Shown here: positions 1 to 9,232 of the stretch, one piece after another
How the letters are laid out: each line of letters begins with the position of its first letter
Numbering within the stretch: position 1 is the stretch's first letter
Assembly: GCA_964626885.1 (NCBI GenBank)
Contig: CAZVJA010000041.1
Span: forward strand, 1 to 33,312
Direction of reading: 5' to 3'
DNA from: CAZVJA01 sp964626885
GTDB taxonomy: Bacteria; Planctomycetota; Planctomycetia; Planctomycetales; Planctomycetaceae
DNA length: 33,312 nt
Notes under the pieces: model-generated
Seen by the model: only the letters and a program-made list of their open reading frames with translations
Databases searched by the model: none
Told to the model about the DNA's origin: nothing
Made by a program: the position numbers and the translations under genes

Positions 1-57
1 TTTCTTGCGAACGGTTTTCCCGTTGCGGCAGTTGGAACTCTTATTAAAACAATCGAT

Positions 58-543
58 TCAAATGCCGCCGGAAAGCCGCACGATCCCCCACATCACTGCC
101 GTCGTATACGCTGCCGCCGCAACATCGTCCGCGATGATCCCCAATCCGTCCGGAAGCGTCTCCAATTGGCGAACCGGCCACGGCTTGACAGTGTCGAACA
201 TACGAAACAGCACAAAGCCGATCAGGGCTGTCGTCAACGAGAACGGAACAGCCACGAACACCAGCGGGAGTGACGAGAACTCATCGTACACGATCTGGCC
301 CGGATCTTTGACGCCGAAGGACTTCGCCGCCCGCTTACAGATTGGAATCCCAACGACCCACAGGGCCGCCAGCGCAGCCATCTGCCCTGCCGCGGGCCAG
401 TTCGCGACATGCATTCCCCACGCAATCACCAGCCCCCACAGGCTGCCGAATGTCCCCGGAGCTGTCGGGATGAGCCCGATGCCCGCCCCCGTCGCCAGAA
501 AACAGGCGAGCTTTTCCCACGCTCGATCGGGTTGAGATTGCAC
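58..543 (-). CDS. pgpA: Phosphatidylglycerophosphatase A
   Basis: This membrane enzyme removes the phosphate from phosphatidylglycerophosphate to give phosphatidylglycerol, in the inner membrane. The 161-residue product matches the usual PgpA length. Visible family motifs are the N-terminal GAGIGLIPTAPGTFGS block (about residues 20-35), the central YDEFSS segment, the FRMFDTVKPWP block and the acidic DGLGIIADDVAAA block near residue 135. Hydrophobic segments lie around residues 35-65 and 90-115. The start is a GTG at 543; an AGGTGAG sequence upstream is a modest ribosome binding site. The gene diverges from the sulfite reductase gene across about 185 bp, so the two may share a control region. 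The family call is firm; physiological partners are not visible here. Confidence 0.93.
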   Translation of the reverse strand: MQSQPDRAWEKLACFLATGAGIGLIPTAPGTFGSLWGLVIAWGMHVANWPAAGQMAALAALWVVGIPICKRAAKSFGVKDPGQIVYDEFSSLPLVFVAVPFSLTTALIGFVLFRMFDTVKPWPVRQLETLPDGLGIIADDVAAAAYTTAVMWGIVRLSGGI

Positions 544-592
544 GATTTTGGCTCACCTGTTCAACTGGAACCCTCGCCTGTTCATTGCAGGA

Positions 593-613
593 GCCGGGAA
601 TTATACTCCCGGC
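593..613. promoter_or_regulatory. Hairpin with -10-like TATACT in its loop, in the pgpA/cysI divergent spacer
   Basis: The spacer holds a perfect 7-bp inverted repeat, GCCGGGA and TCCCGGC, around a 7-nt AT-rich loop. The loop and first arm base contain TATACT (602-607), close to a -10 hexamer for the rightward cysI gene. No convincing -35 was found at the right spacing. It may be an operator overlapping a promoter, or chance. Confidence 0.25.
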
Positions 614-727
614 GAAAACCGGGGCGAAGCTCCCGTGCGGCTACATTTTCCGCTGCGCGAAATTTCCCGCGGACACGGGTCATCCCCGCTTCGTTCATCG
701 TTGTTCTTTCTAGCTGGAGACGGATCG

Positions 728-2434
728 ATGTCGACGGAAGTTGAATTGAGCAAAGTCGAGCACCTCAAGGAAGGAAGCCGCCAACTGCGCGGCACGATTG
801 CCGAGGAACTGAAGAGCGCCGAGCCGTTCACCGACGATGCCGCAAACCTTCTGAAACATCACGGTTCGTATCAGCAGGACGACCGAGATCACCGTAAGGA
901 CAAGAACCCCGACGGCACCGCCAAGGGAAAGCAGTACATCTGCATGGTCCGTACCCGCATCCCCGGCGGTAAAGTGACTGCCGAGCAATTTCTCGCCGAG
1001 CTGGATCTGTGCGACAAGTACGGCAACGGCACGTTGCGTGTCACGACGCGGCAGGGATTTCAGTTGCACGGCGTACTTAAGGGGAATCTCAAGCGGACGG
1101 TCAAAGCGATTAACGACACCATGCTCACCACGCTCGCTGCCTGCGGCGACGTCGAGAGAAACGTGATGTGCTGCCCCGCGCCGCATGCGAACAACCGCGT
1201 GCGTCAGGAAATGCAGGAAATGGCCGACCGCGTGGCGGAACATCTCAAACCGCAGACCACGGCCTATTACGAAATCTGGCTGACTGACGAGCACGGCGAG
1301 AAAACGAACGTCGCGGAATTCCAGCCGGTCGAGGAACCGATCTACGGCGCCCGCTACTTGCCGCGCAAATTCAAAACCGCTTTCGCATTGCCCGAGGACA
1401 ACTGCGTCGAAATCTACAGCAACGACCTCGGCTTCCTGGCGATCGTCGAGAACGACAAGATCGTCGGCTACAACGTGCTCGTCGGCGGCGGCATGGGGGT
1501 GACTCCCAGCGCGCAGAAAACGTTTCCCGCGGTCGCCAAAAAACTGGCCTATATCACTCCCGGCCAGGTCATCGGCGTGGCGGAAGCGATCGTCAAAGTG
1601 CAGCGAGATTTCGGCAACCGCTCCGACCGAAAAGTCGCGCGGCTCAAATATCTCATCCATGATTGGGGCGTCGAAAAATTTAAAGCGAAGGTTGAGGAAT
1701 ACTACGGCCAAAGCCTGCGGAATCCACACCCGACCGACGTGACCGGTGCCGATGACCACATCGGCTGGCACGAGCAGGGGGATGGAAAGCTGTTTCTCGG
1801 CATCAACATCGAGAACGGCCGCATCAAGGACGAGGGAGATCTCCGCATCAAAACCGGGCTCCGCGCAATTCTGCAAAAATACAAGATGCGCACACGGCTC
1901 ACCGCGCTGCAAGGCGTGATTCTCTGCGATATCGATCCGGCCAATCGCGACGACATCAATGCCATGCTCAAATCGCACGGCATCAAGCAGGATCACGAGC
2001 TGACCCTCACGCGACGCTACGCGATTGCCTGCCCCGCATTCCCCACCTGTGGGCTTTCGATTACCGAATCGGAACGGGCGCTGCCGGGGATCATCGACAA
2101 GCTTGAAGCCGAGCTTGCGCGGCTAGGCATTCCGAACGAACGCATCTCGGTTCACATGACCGGTTGCCCCAACGGCTGCGCACGCCCCTACACACCGGAG
2201 ATCGGGCTGGTTGGCAAGACCGTCGGCAAATACACGATCTTTGTCGGCGGCAACGCGGAAGGGACGCGGTTGAACTTCCTCTATAAAGATCTCGTCCCGC
2301 AAGACGACATCGTCCCGACACTCGCGCCGCTGCTCGCGCGGTTCAAGGCGGAACGGCGGAACGGCGAGTGCTTCGGTGACTTCTGTCACCGGCAGGGACA
2401 GGCGGTTCTCGAGGCCTTCGCCGAAAGCCGTTGA
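728..2434 (+). CDS. cysI: Sulfite reductase haemoprotein (CysI-type; nitrite/sulfite reductase family)
   Basis: This cytoplasmic enzyme reduces sulfite to sulfide by six electrons using sirohaem coupled to a [4Fe-4S] cluster. The 568-residue protein has the two ferredoxin-like and two NiR/SiR haem domains of E. coli CysI, at about the same length (570). The cluster ligands are visible as CPAFPTC followed by MTGCPNGCARPY, that is C-x5-C and C-x3-C, and the GGNAEGTRLNFLYKD block near the end is CysI-like. The ATG at 728 is chosen because GGAGA sits about 8 nt upstream; an open frame extends further upstream but runs through the spacer. No flavoprotein subunit (cysJ) or PAPS reductase lies beside it, so electrons may come from ferredoxin. 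A nitrite reductase role is less likely but not excluded. Confidence 0.9.
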   Translation: MSTEVELSKVEHLKEGSRQLRGTIAEELKSAEPFTDDAANLLKHHGSYQQDDRDHRKDKNPDGTAKGKQYICMVRTRIPGGKVTAEQFLAELDLCDKYGNGTLRVTTRQGFQLHGVLKGNLKRTVKAINDTMLTTLAACGDVERNVMCCPAPHANNRVRQEMQEMADRVAEHLKPQTTAYYEIWLTDEHGEKTNVAEFQPVEEPIYGARYLPRKFKTAFALPEDNCVEIYSNDLGFLAIVENDKIVGYNVLVGGGMGVTPSAQKTFPAVAKKLAYITPGQVIGVAEAIVKVQRDFGNRSDRKVARLKYLIHDWGVEKFKAKVEEYYGQSLRNPHPTDVTGADDHIGWHEQGDGKLFLGINIENGRIKDEGDLRIKTGLRAILQKYKMRTRLTALQGVILCDIDPANRDDINAMLKSHGIKQDHELTLTRRYAIACPAFPTCGLSITESERALPGIIDKLEAELARLGIPNERISVHMTGCPNGCARPYTPEIGLVGKTVGKYTIFVGGNAEGTRLNFLYKDLVPQDDIVPTLAPLLARFKAERRNGECFGDFCHRQGQAVLEAFAESR

Positions 2435-2466
2435 TATACACGCGGTAGAGATTCCTTTTCCAACCG

Positions 2467-2486
2467 TGCCTGGGACAGCCCAGGCA
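2467..2486. terminator. Hairpin after cysI, possible terminator
   Basis: A perfect 8-bp stem, TGCCTGGG and CCCAGGCA, encloses a 4-nt ACAG loop, 32 bp after the cysI stop. No T-run follows, so an intrinsic terminator is uncertain; it could also be a short repeat hairpin like others in the window. Confidence 0.4.
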
Positions 2487-2611
2487 TGCAACCGCGCTGT
2501 GTCGCTGCGTGCATCGCTCTCATCGCCGAAAAAAGATTGAGTCCTCGTCTCGGCGACGGTCTGATGTACGGGTGTGCGTTAATCATTCTTCACGATGACG
2601 AGGATCGCCTC

Positions 2612-3562
2612 ATGTCAGAAGTTCCTTCGCAGCCTCCGCGCCGGCAGCGCGAATTCGTCCCTCGGAAGTCGGTAATGGCGAAGGCGGTTGGATTTGGCCT
2701 GCTCGGAGGTGCTTCGATCCTGATCGCCGCCGTCGGGATGATCTTCAATCTTGGCCGAGACACGGACCAGATCACACTGCACGTCATGACGACCTTGCCG
2801 ACCATGGTTGGGGTGTTCTCGCTAGGCGCTTGCTGGAATTTCGCCCGCGCACCGAAACGGGTCGTGCTTTCTCCCGACGGCATCACGATCGAGCACAGTA
2901 AGGATGTGACTCATTATGCCTGGAACGATATCGGCTGGGTGCAGGTCGGCGTCGCCCCGATGACGAAAGTCCGGCAAATAAAACTCTGCGATCGCAACGG
3001 AAAATTGCTGACGAACATCACCGAAGTCTACAAGGATTTCGACCGGATGATCGACATCGTCAATCATATGATGGAGTCGAAGTCCGATACGACAATCGCC
3101 GACGGCATTCGCAGCCGCAAGTCAAAGCGCAACGCGATCCTGTTTTTCGGGTTCGGTGCGTTGATGCTGCTTGCTGGAGGATTCATCGCCTACGATGCCC
3201 GTGAGACGCAGCGAACAGCAATGAGATTGGCGGACGAGGGAATTCCCGGCGAGGGGGAAATTGTCGATCGCCGTTTAGCGCCAAACGGTGTTACGCCGCG
3301 GCTGGAATACCGCATCGCCGGTTCCAACGGAAAATCGTCCGTGCGTAATGCGGAAGTGACACGCGACTACTGGAATTCACTCGAAGGAGCGACGCACGTC
3401 CCCATCGTTTACGTTCCGGACGAACCGTCGATCAGCCGCCTTTCGACCGGCGAAGTCCAGAAAAATGAGGATTGGATGGAGAAGCCCCCGGGTGCGTATG
3501 TCTTCGCGGGGATGGCTGGGCTATTCAGTCTGGTCATTTTTGCCACGGGTGTGCTGAGTTGA
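2612..3562 (+). CDS. Membrane protein with a DUF3592-like region
   Basis: The function is unknown. From the ATG at 2612 (preceded by GAGGATC) the product is 316 residues with four predicted membrane segments: two near the N-terminus (about 25-45 and 58-78), one around 178-198 and one near the C-terminus. Between the first and second pairs is a soluble stretch with a YAWNDIGWVQV motif, resembling a PH-like bacterial membrane-protein domain. After the third membrane segment comes a beta-rich region with GEGEIVDRRL, an RLEYRIAG strand and VPIVYVPDEPS, the pattern seen in DUF3592 proteins. An in-frame upstream extension to 2486 exists but overlaps the hairpin region and is probably not translated. 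The gene is convergent with the histidine kinase. Confidence 0.75.
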   Translation: MSEVPSQPPRRQREFVPRKSVMAKAVGFGLLGGASILIAAVGMIFNLGRDTDQITLHVMTTLPTMVGVFSLGACWNFARAPKRVVLSPDGITIEHSKDVTHYAWNDIGWVQVGVAPMTKVRQIKLCDRNGKLLTNITEVYKDFDRMIDIVNHMMESKSDTTIADGIRSRKSKRNAILFFGFGALMLLAGGFIAYDARETQRTAMRLADEGIPGEGEIVDRRLAPNGVTPRLEYRIAGSNGKSSVRNAEVTRDYWNSLEGATHVPIVYVPDEPSISRLSTGEVQKNEDWMEKPPGAYVFAGMAGLFSLVIFATGVLS

Positions 3563-3752
3563 AAGGGAATGGACATCGATCTCGACTCGAAGACGGGGAA
3601 GATTTCGATCAAGAAATTTGGGACCGGACGCTGAATCGTTCGGGCCGAGGGAAAAATGTCAGAAGCTGACAGCATCTTACTGCGAATTTGCACCGCGTTC
3701 TCGAGCTCAGCAATTTGTGTCGAGGTCGACGCAATGTTCGATGCACACGCTG

Positions 3753-6557
3753 TCAAGCTGGTACACTGACTGCGGGGGTTGCGTTCTTCCATTGAGCGAT
3801 CTGGTCGAACAGCCGATTGCGGTCGATCGGCTTTGTGGCGAAATCGTCGCATCCCGCGGCCAAACATCGCTCCCGGTCGCCGTCCATCGCATGGGCTGTC
3901 AGTGCCAGAATCGGCCGTCGATATCCCTTCTCTCGCAATAGGGTCGTTGCTTTATAGCCGTCGAGGACCGGCATCTGCATGTCCATGATCACGACGTCGA
4001 ATGGCTGGCCCAAATTCTCGGCTGCCAGTGCCGCATCCACGGCGAGCTGTCCGTTCTCCACGATTGTGGCGGTTGCCCCCGCCTTCTTCAGCAGGTGGCC
4101 GATCAGCTTCTGGTTATCCGAACCGTCTTCGGCAACCAGAATCTGACAACCCTCAATCGACAGTGAACCATCGATTGGGGAAAGCCGGGACGTCGTCGAA
4201 GTTCTTTTCGGTTCTTGATGGCCGATCGCAGCAAGACGAACCCCGTCGATCGAACCAGTCTCAATGGACAAGCGAAACCGCGTGCCGACTCCCGGACGCG
4301 ACTCGACGATGGCCACATCTCCTCCGAGGTACTCCGCCAAGCGTCGGCTGATCGTCAAACCCAGGCCGGTGCCGCCGAACTGGCGAGACATCGACGTATC
4401 TGCCTGCGAAAAAGGCTTAAACAGACGATCCATCTGTTCGGCGGTCATCCCAATTCCAGAATCGACAACGTCAAACTCCAACTTCGGTACACTCCCATCC
4501 AACAGCCGCACGACGATTCGCACCTCGCCGGCCGTCGTAAACTTGATGGCATTCCCCACGAGATTTACAAGCACCTGGCGGATGCGAGTCGGGTCGGACT
4601 GAATCGTCTCCGGAATCAGGCCTTCGTACTCGACGCACAATCCGATGCTCTTCGCTTGTGAGCGTACTTTCATCAACTCAACGACGTCGGTAACGATGGC
4701 CACGGGTGAGCAGGGGATTGTCTCGACCGAGAGTTTCCCAGCTTCGATCTTCGACAAATCGAGAATGTCATTGATCAAGCCCAGTAGATGCTCCCCGTTG
4801 CGCTGCACCGTCTTGATCGCTTTCACCCGGCCTTCCGGCGCGCGGGAGATGTCCCCTTCCTGGAACAACAATTCCGCGTATCCGAGAATGGCGGTCATCG
4901 GCGTGCGAATCTCGTGGCTCATGTTCGCGAGAAACTCGCTCTTCGCCTCGTTCGCGGCGTCCGCTTTACGGCGTTCCGCCTCGAGTTGCACGTTCTTCGC
5001 CCCAAACTCGGCTGCCAAGGCTTCCAGTTGTTTCGTCGTCCGAGCCAATTCCTCATTTGTTCTTTGCAGCGATCTTTCCGCTTCTTTCCGTTCGCTGATA
5101 TCGATGCAGCCGCCGATATACCCCAGGAAGACCCCATCCTCGCTGAATCGGGGCACCCCGCGATTGAAAACCCAGCGATAATCGCCATCGAAACGACGTG
5201 CCCGAAATTCCATCTCGAATGGCTGACGGGCAATGACGATATCCCGGTAGGCTTGACCAATCGAATTTCGCTCTGCGGGGTGCACGACGCTCAGCCAGTC
5301 TTCACCGAGTTCTTCCGCCGCGGCTCGCCCCGTGAACTCCGCGCAGCTGCGATTGACACTCGTGAATTTTCCATCCGCGTCTGTCGTCCAGACCATGACC
5401 GGCACGGCATCGGACATTTCGCGGTAGCGCGATTCGCTTTCGCGCAGGTCGGATGTCATCACGTTCGCTAGCGCCCACGCACGGTCGGCCGTCTTTCCCA
5501 TTGACCAGACGATTCCGGCTGCAAGACAAGTCAAGCTGAGGCATCCCAGGCAGATGCCCCATTTGGCACTGCGCGAGACCAACGGAAAACGGTCCGTGGT
5601 GCTGACGGCAATCGTCCATTGCTGTCCGTTGATTTCAACTGGTACGAATTGAACAAAATATCGCCCCGCGAAACGGCTGGAATCAATCGCTCCAGCCTGA
5701 TCCAGCAAATGACCATCGTCGTCGAAAATCAGCGATTCCCGGTTGGGCGTAGATCCCTCAAACACCTCGAAATCGAGTTCTCCCATGGCGCGATCGTTCA
5801 GTTCTTGTAGCATTCCGCGAGCAGTGATCGGCATGAACACCCACCCCTCCAGAGCTGCACGGCGCTCCGTCGAGGTGTTTCGCGGCATGCCCTTCCTCCA
5901 GAGCGGAAGGAAACTGAGAAACCCGATCTCCGCATGATCTCCCGCATTCACCTGAATTGGTCGCGTTAGGGATGGCTCACCCGTTTCGAGACTCCTCTCG
6001 ATGGCGTGTCGCCTTTCTAATTCGGACCCCATGTCGAAACCAATCGTCCGATGGTTTGCCCGAGCAGGTTCCATGAACTCGACGATCTGGAACTCTTCCG
6101 CGTCTCGATCCGTCTTGAGCTTGAAATCGGGGGTGCCGTCAGCCCGTGTTTCAGCGAGGAACTCGTCGAGCCTCGAACGACGAACGGGCCGAATGAATCC
6201 AATGCCCAGCGCGCCGGGGTAATGCTTTGCAAGGTTGATGTTCGCAATGTAAGCGGCGAACTCAGAGCGATTGACATGTTGGTTGGCTGCCCAGAGTGCA
6301 CGGATCGTATCCAGACTACTGAGATACCACGCGGAGTATTCTTCAAACTCGGCGCGAAGGTACTCCGCCCGGCGGACGAATCGCTCTCGGTCGGTACTTG
6401 CGGCGGAGCGCTCTGCGAGCAATGTTCCAAACGCGGTTCCGATCCCCCCGAGAACGAGGATCAATCCCGTCGTGAAGTTGGCGCGGCGGCTCCGAGTAAT
6501 TTTCATCGTGTCGGACATTTGCGTCTGCTCGTCATCCTTGCTGATCCCGCACGTCAA
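3753..6557 (-). CDS. CHASE-PAS hybrid sensor histidine kinase with C-terminal receiver
   Basis: This is a membrane signal-transduction kinase that senses an extracytoplasmic signal through a CHASE domain. Numbered from the TTG at 6557, the order is: first membrane segment about 27-48; CHASE domain about 75-290; second membrane segment about 333-354; PAS/PAC domain about 378-500; short coiled coil; HisKA with phospho-acceptor His548 in MSHEIRTP; HATPase with NLVGNAIKF, DSGIGM and GGTGLGLTIS motifs; receiver with phospho-acceptor Asp859 in MDMQMP and the conserved Lys in ATKPID. The TTG has a GAGGAG 11 nt upstream, but ATG starts at 6518 or 6506 are also possible. No partner regulator or HPt gene is adjacent, so it is an orphan kinase and its output cannot be read from context. 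Confidence 0.9.
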   Translation of the reverse strand: MTCGISKDDEQTQMSDTMKITRSRRANFTTGLILVLGGIGTAFGTLLAERSAASTDRERFVRRAEYLRAEFEEYSAWYLSSLDTIRALWAANQHVNRSEFAAYIANINLAKHYPGALGIGFIRPVRRSRLDEFLAETRADGTPDFKLKTDRDAEEFQIVEFMEPARANHRTIGFDMGSELERRHAIERSLETGEPSLTRPIQVNAGDHAEIGFLSFLPLWRKGMPRNTSTERRAALEGWVFMPITARGMLQELNDRAMGELDFEVFEGSTPNRESLIFDDDGHLLDQAGAIDSSRFAGRYFVQFVPVEINGQQWTIAVSTTDRFPLVSRSAKWGICLGCLSLTCLAAGIVWSMGKTADRAWALANVMTSDLRESESRYREMSDAVPVMVWTTDADGKFTSVNRSCAEFTGRAAAEELGEDWLSVVHPAERNSIGQAYRDIVIARQPFEMEFRARRFDGDYRWVFNRGVPRFSEDGVFLGYIGGCIDISERKEAERSLQRTNEELARTTKQLEALAAEFGAKNVQLEAERRKADAANEAKSEFLANMSHEIRTPMTAILGYAELLFQEGDISRAPEGRVKAIKTVQRNGEHLLGLINDILDLSKIEAGKLSVETIPCSPVAIVTDVVELMKVRSQAKSIGLCVEYEGLIPETIQSDPTRIRQVLVNLVGNAIKFTTAGEVRIVVRLLDGSVPKLEFDVVDSGIGMTAEQMDRLFKPFSQADTSMSRQFGGTGLGLTISRRLAEYLGGDVAIVESRPGVGTRFRLSIETGSIDGVRLAAIGHQEPKRTSTTSRLSPIDGSLSIEGCQILVAEDGSDNQKLIGHLLKKAGATATIVENGQLAVDAALAAENLGQPFDVVIMDMQMPVLDGYKATTLLREKGYRRPILALTAHAMDGDRERCLAAGCDDFATKPIDRNRLFDQIAQWKNATPAVSVPA

Positions 6558-6567
6558 ATAGGGAGTG

Positions 6568-6593
6568 ACTCCTCATCGACACCGATGGGGAGT
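6568..6593 (-). promoter_or_regulatory. Hairpin covering the putative ribosome binding site of the histidine kinase
   Basis: Read on the minus strand, ACTCCCCATCG pairs with CGATGAGGAGT around a 4-nt loop: 11 pairs including one G-U wobble. The 3' arm contains the GAGGAG that would serve the TTG start at 6557, so translation could be limited by this fold. If the real start is the ATG at 6518 or 6506, the hairpin is simply leader structure. Confidence 0.4.
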
Positions 6594-6909
6594 GAGGGGA
6601 AAAATCCCCATGGCTCTGGCCAAGCTTAGGTTACCATTGGCCATGCTTGAACTTATGCACGGAGGGAATGCCCTCCAATTAGTCAGTAGCTTGGTTGGAT
6701 GTGTGGAGAAGTGTGATTGGCACGATCATGCGGATTGTAGAGGGAGTATAAAACGGACTCGAAATCTATGCTGGGAATCGTGTCTGAAACAGCCTTCACG
6801 CGCCGGCGCTCCGATTATGCCGCGTTTGCCACCCTCCAACATGCTTGATCCCTAGATGTCAAGTATGGAGAATGGAAAACCAAACCGTCGATTCCCCGCG
6901 AGGGCCCGC

Positions 6910-8403
6910 ATGTTCAGGCTGCTCGGAAACCGCAAGACGCTCTGTGATGGACTCTCGCGTCGCGATCTGCTGCATATTGGCGGCCTCGGCGCATTTGGCT
7001 TCGCCCTTTCCGATTTTCTTTCGCTGCCACGGGCGGAGGCGGCCCGCGCCGCCGGTCATCCGAAATTCGGCCGGGCCAAGTCTTGCATTCTGATCTACAA
7101 ATACGGCTCGCCGCCGCAGCACGAAACGTTTGACCCCAAACCGGAAGCACCGGTCGAAATCCAGGGGGAAATGCGGTCGATCTCGACCTGTGTGCCTGGC
7201 ATCGACATCGGGGATCACCTGCCGAATATCGCCCGTATCGCCGACCGTCTGACGTTCGTCCGTTCGCTGACGCATCCCTATCCGCTGCACGGCACCGTCT
7301 ATGCAACAACCGGGATCCCCGAGGTCGATACCAAGATTGAGGCTCAACCACGGCACAAGCGGCAATGGCCCTACATCGGCTCGATCATCGATTACCTCGA
7401 AGACAAGCGCAGCGGCGGCCGTCTGCCGGAGATACCGCGGAACGTTGCGCTCCCGTTTGTCATGGGCTCTAAGAACGAGTACCCACCGCTGGCCGGACCT
7501 TACGGAGCGATGCTCGGCATGCGCTACGACCCGGTCTATACCGATTTCCTAGCGGAAGGGACACAACTCGCTCCCGAGATTCGCCCCGGCAAGGCGTACA
7601 AGGATCCGCTCCTGGGCATCAAATCGACCGACCGGCTGCAACTGGCCGGTGTTCCTCGCGAACTGCCGGAGATGAGCGCCGGGCGGTTCGATCTGCGACG
7701 TTCGCTGTTGAGCCAGTTTGACGAGGCCCGCCGCGATCTCGATCGGCACGAGCGGATCAGCACGTACGACCAGCAGCAGCAGATGGCATTTTCACTGTTG
7801 AACACCGGCAAGATGCGCGACGCGATCGACTTCGGCCTCGAGCCGGTGGAGGTCCGTGAAGCCTACGGCATGACCTTGTTCGGGCAATCCTGCTTGGCGG
7901 CCCGCCGTTTGGTTGAAGCCGGCGCGAAATTCGTAACCGTCATCTGGGATGCCTACGGGCTCAACGCCGGTTCGTGGGATACCCACCACAACCATTACGG
8001 CCGTCTGAAAGAATTCCTGTTACCGGTGTTCGATCAGGCCTTCCCGGCGCTCATTCTCGATCTGGAGCAGCGCGGCCTGCTCGATGAAACGCTGGTGCTC
8101 GTCCTCAGCGAGCACGGTCGCACGCCGCAGATTGATTCCAAACCGAAGGGGGCGGCCCGGCATCATTGGTCACGGGCCTATTCGCAAGTCTACGCGGGGG
8201 GAGGGATGGGGCGCGGCCACCTCGTTGGCCGCACCGACAAGCACGCCTCCGACGTGACCGATACTCCCATCTCGCCGAAGGACGTGCTGGCCACAGCGTT
8301 CGCGCTGCTGGGTGTTGACCCGGCGACAACTGTGCCGGATGCCGAAGGACGTCCAATGCCGATCACCGGCACGGGCGAATTCCGCGCGGAACTGCTGGGG
8401 TGA
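6910..8403 (+). CDS. DUF1501 domain-containing protein, Tat-exported
   Basis: DUF1501 proteins are sulfatase/alkaline-phosphatase-fold proteins that are abundant in planctomycetes and usually exported; their substrate is generally unknown. The N-terminus carries a Tat signal (SRRDLL followed by a hydrophobic stretch ending before AEAARA). Family blocks include YGSPPQHETFDPKPEAP, a RSLTHPYPLHG segment and the C-terminal LSEHGRTPQID, which in this fold would hold metal-binding His and Asp residues. The ATG at 6910 starts in the family's usual MFRLLGN context and has GAGGG about 7 nt upstream. In-frame ATGs at 6856 and 6865 would add up to 18 residues and have poor ribosome sites. The full-length protein is about 497 residues, normal for the family. 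A tail-to-tail cupin gene follows. About 350 bp separate this gene from the histidine kinase; apart from the hairpin at 6568-6593 nothing clear was seen there. Confidence 0.88.
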   Translation: MFRLLGNRKTLCDGLSRRDLLHIGGLGAFGFALSDFLSLPRAEAARAAGHPKFGRAKSCILIYKYGSPPQHETFDPKPEAPVEIQGEMRSISTCVPGIDIGDHLPNIARIADRLTFVRSLTHPYPLHGTVYATTGIPEVDTKIEAQPRHKRQWPYIGSIIDYLEDKRSGGRLPEIPRNVALPFVMGSKNEYPPLAGPYGAMLGMRYDPVYTDFLAEGTQLAPEIRPGKAYKDPLLGIKSTDRLQLAGVPRELPEMSAGRFDLRRSLLSQFDEARRDLDRHERISTYDQQQQMAFSLLNTGKMRDAIDFGLEPVEVREAYGMTLFGQSCLAARRLVEAGAKFVTVIWDAYGLNAGSWDTHHNHYGRLKEFLLPVFDQAFPALILDLEQRGLLDETLVLVLSEHGRTPQIDSKPKGAARHHWSRAYSQVYAGGGMGRGHLVGRTDKHASDVTDTPISPKDVLATAFALLGVDPATTVPDAEGRPMPITGTGEFRAELLG

Positions 8404-8476
8404 CGAGGTTGGCGACGACGCTTGCCACTGCCGGCTTGTCCGACAGTGTTTGTAGCATCGTTCGATTCAGATGCAC

Positions 8477-9232
8477 TCACCCGAACAGCCGCTCGCACTC
8501 CTGATAGCTGATCCGCGGTGCGCGGATTTTGCCGCCGGGGAGTTTTTCGCCGTTCGGGTTCATGTAGACGCGGCCAGGCGGTTCCTTGCGATCGGGGCTC
8601 ACATGGTAGACGTGAATATTGAAGATGAAGCCGGTCTCCGAGAGGGACTCGAACCAGTGAACGTTGTCCTTCACGTCGGACACGGTCGAACAGCCGCCGG
8701 TTGAGAAAGTGCGGTCGATTGTCGGACGAATGATGTAATGATCGGCGGTCTCTTCCAGCCGATCGTAATGCCGGCCGTGGAAGTCCCCCTTCAAAATCAG
8801 GAACGCGGTCGCCATGTTGTTGTGGCCGTGCGGGATCACACTGTGTCCTTGCTTGATCGCGAAGATCTGTTTGCCGAAGACGAGCTTCGAGGGGAGCCCT
8901 TCCACTTCCGGGAATTTGAACGACAGGCTTTTGGCGCCGTGGTCCGGGAGCTTAAGTTCGTGCGTCAGGCGATCGAAATCGATGAACCGCAGCAAATCAG
9001 GGAGATCGACCTTCGCGAATAGCTCCTCGATTTTTTTCTGCCACTCGACCTGCGGCAACTTCTGATTCTGTACCGCTACTCCCAGTTCGTGAATATCCGC
9101 CACCCACTTTGCTGTGGCGAGCTTTCCTTCCGCGGCCAGCAGATCCCGCCCAAGGAGCGTTTCGAGCAGCGAGTAGGTCAACAAGCCCCCCAGCGTCTGC
9201 CGGGCAAATTCACGTCGTGAAAATTCTTGCAT
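8477..9232 (-). CDS. Exported cupin-fold protein, possible thiol-dioxygenase-like
   Basis: The exact function is not recognised. The 251-residue product begins with a twin-arginine-type leader (SRREFARQTLGG then a hydrophobic run), so it is probably exported folded. Residues 129-149 fit cupin motif 1: Gly129, five residues, His135-x-His137, then Gly149, with Thr replacing the usual Glu. A second motif around DVKDNVHWF supplies His192. Three histidines without the Glu is the arrangement of 3-His Fe(II) cupins such as cysteamine/cysteine dioxygenases; that functional reading is inference. The ATG at 9232 has an excellent AAGGAG six nt upstream. The gene is convergent with the DUF1501 gene (73 bp apart). 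The 296 bp upstream, to the next gene, holds only an isolated TTGACA (9341-9346) without a matching -10. Confidence 0.7.
   Translation of the reverse strand: MQEFSRREFARQTLGGLLTYSLLETLLGRDLLAAEGKLATAKWVADIHELGVAVQNQKLPQVEWQKKIEELFAKVDLPDLLRFIDFDRLTHELKLPDHGAKSLSFKFPEVEGLPSKLVFGKQIFAIKQGHSVIPHGHNNMATAFLILKGDFHGRHYDRLEETADHYIIRPTIDRTFSTGGCSTVSDVKDNVHWFESLSETGFIFNIHVYHVSPDRKEPPGRVYMNPNGEKLPGGKIRAPRISYQECERLFG

Noticed and set aside
710..1996. Long open frame (428 codons) on the minus strand inside cysI
   Set aside because: It is fully antisense to a well-supported sulfite reductase gene, has low-complexity Asp/Val/Arg-rich composition, and shows no domain motif.
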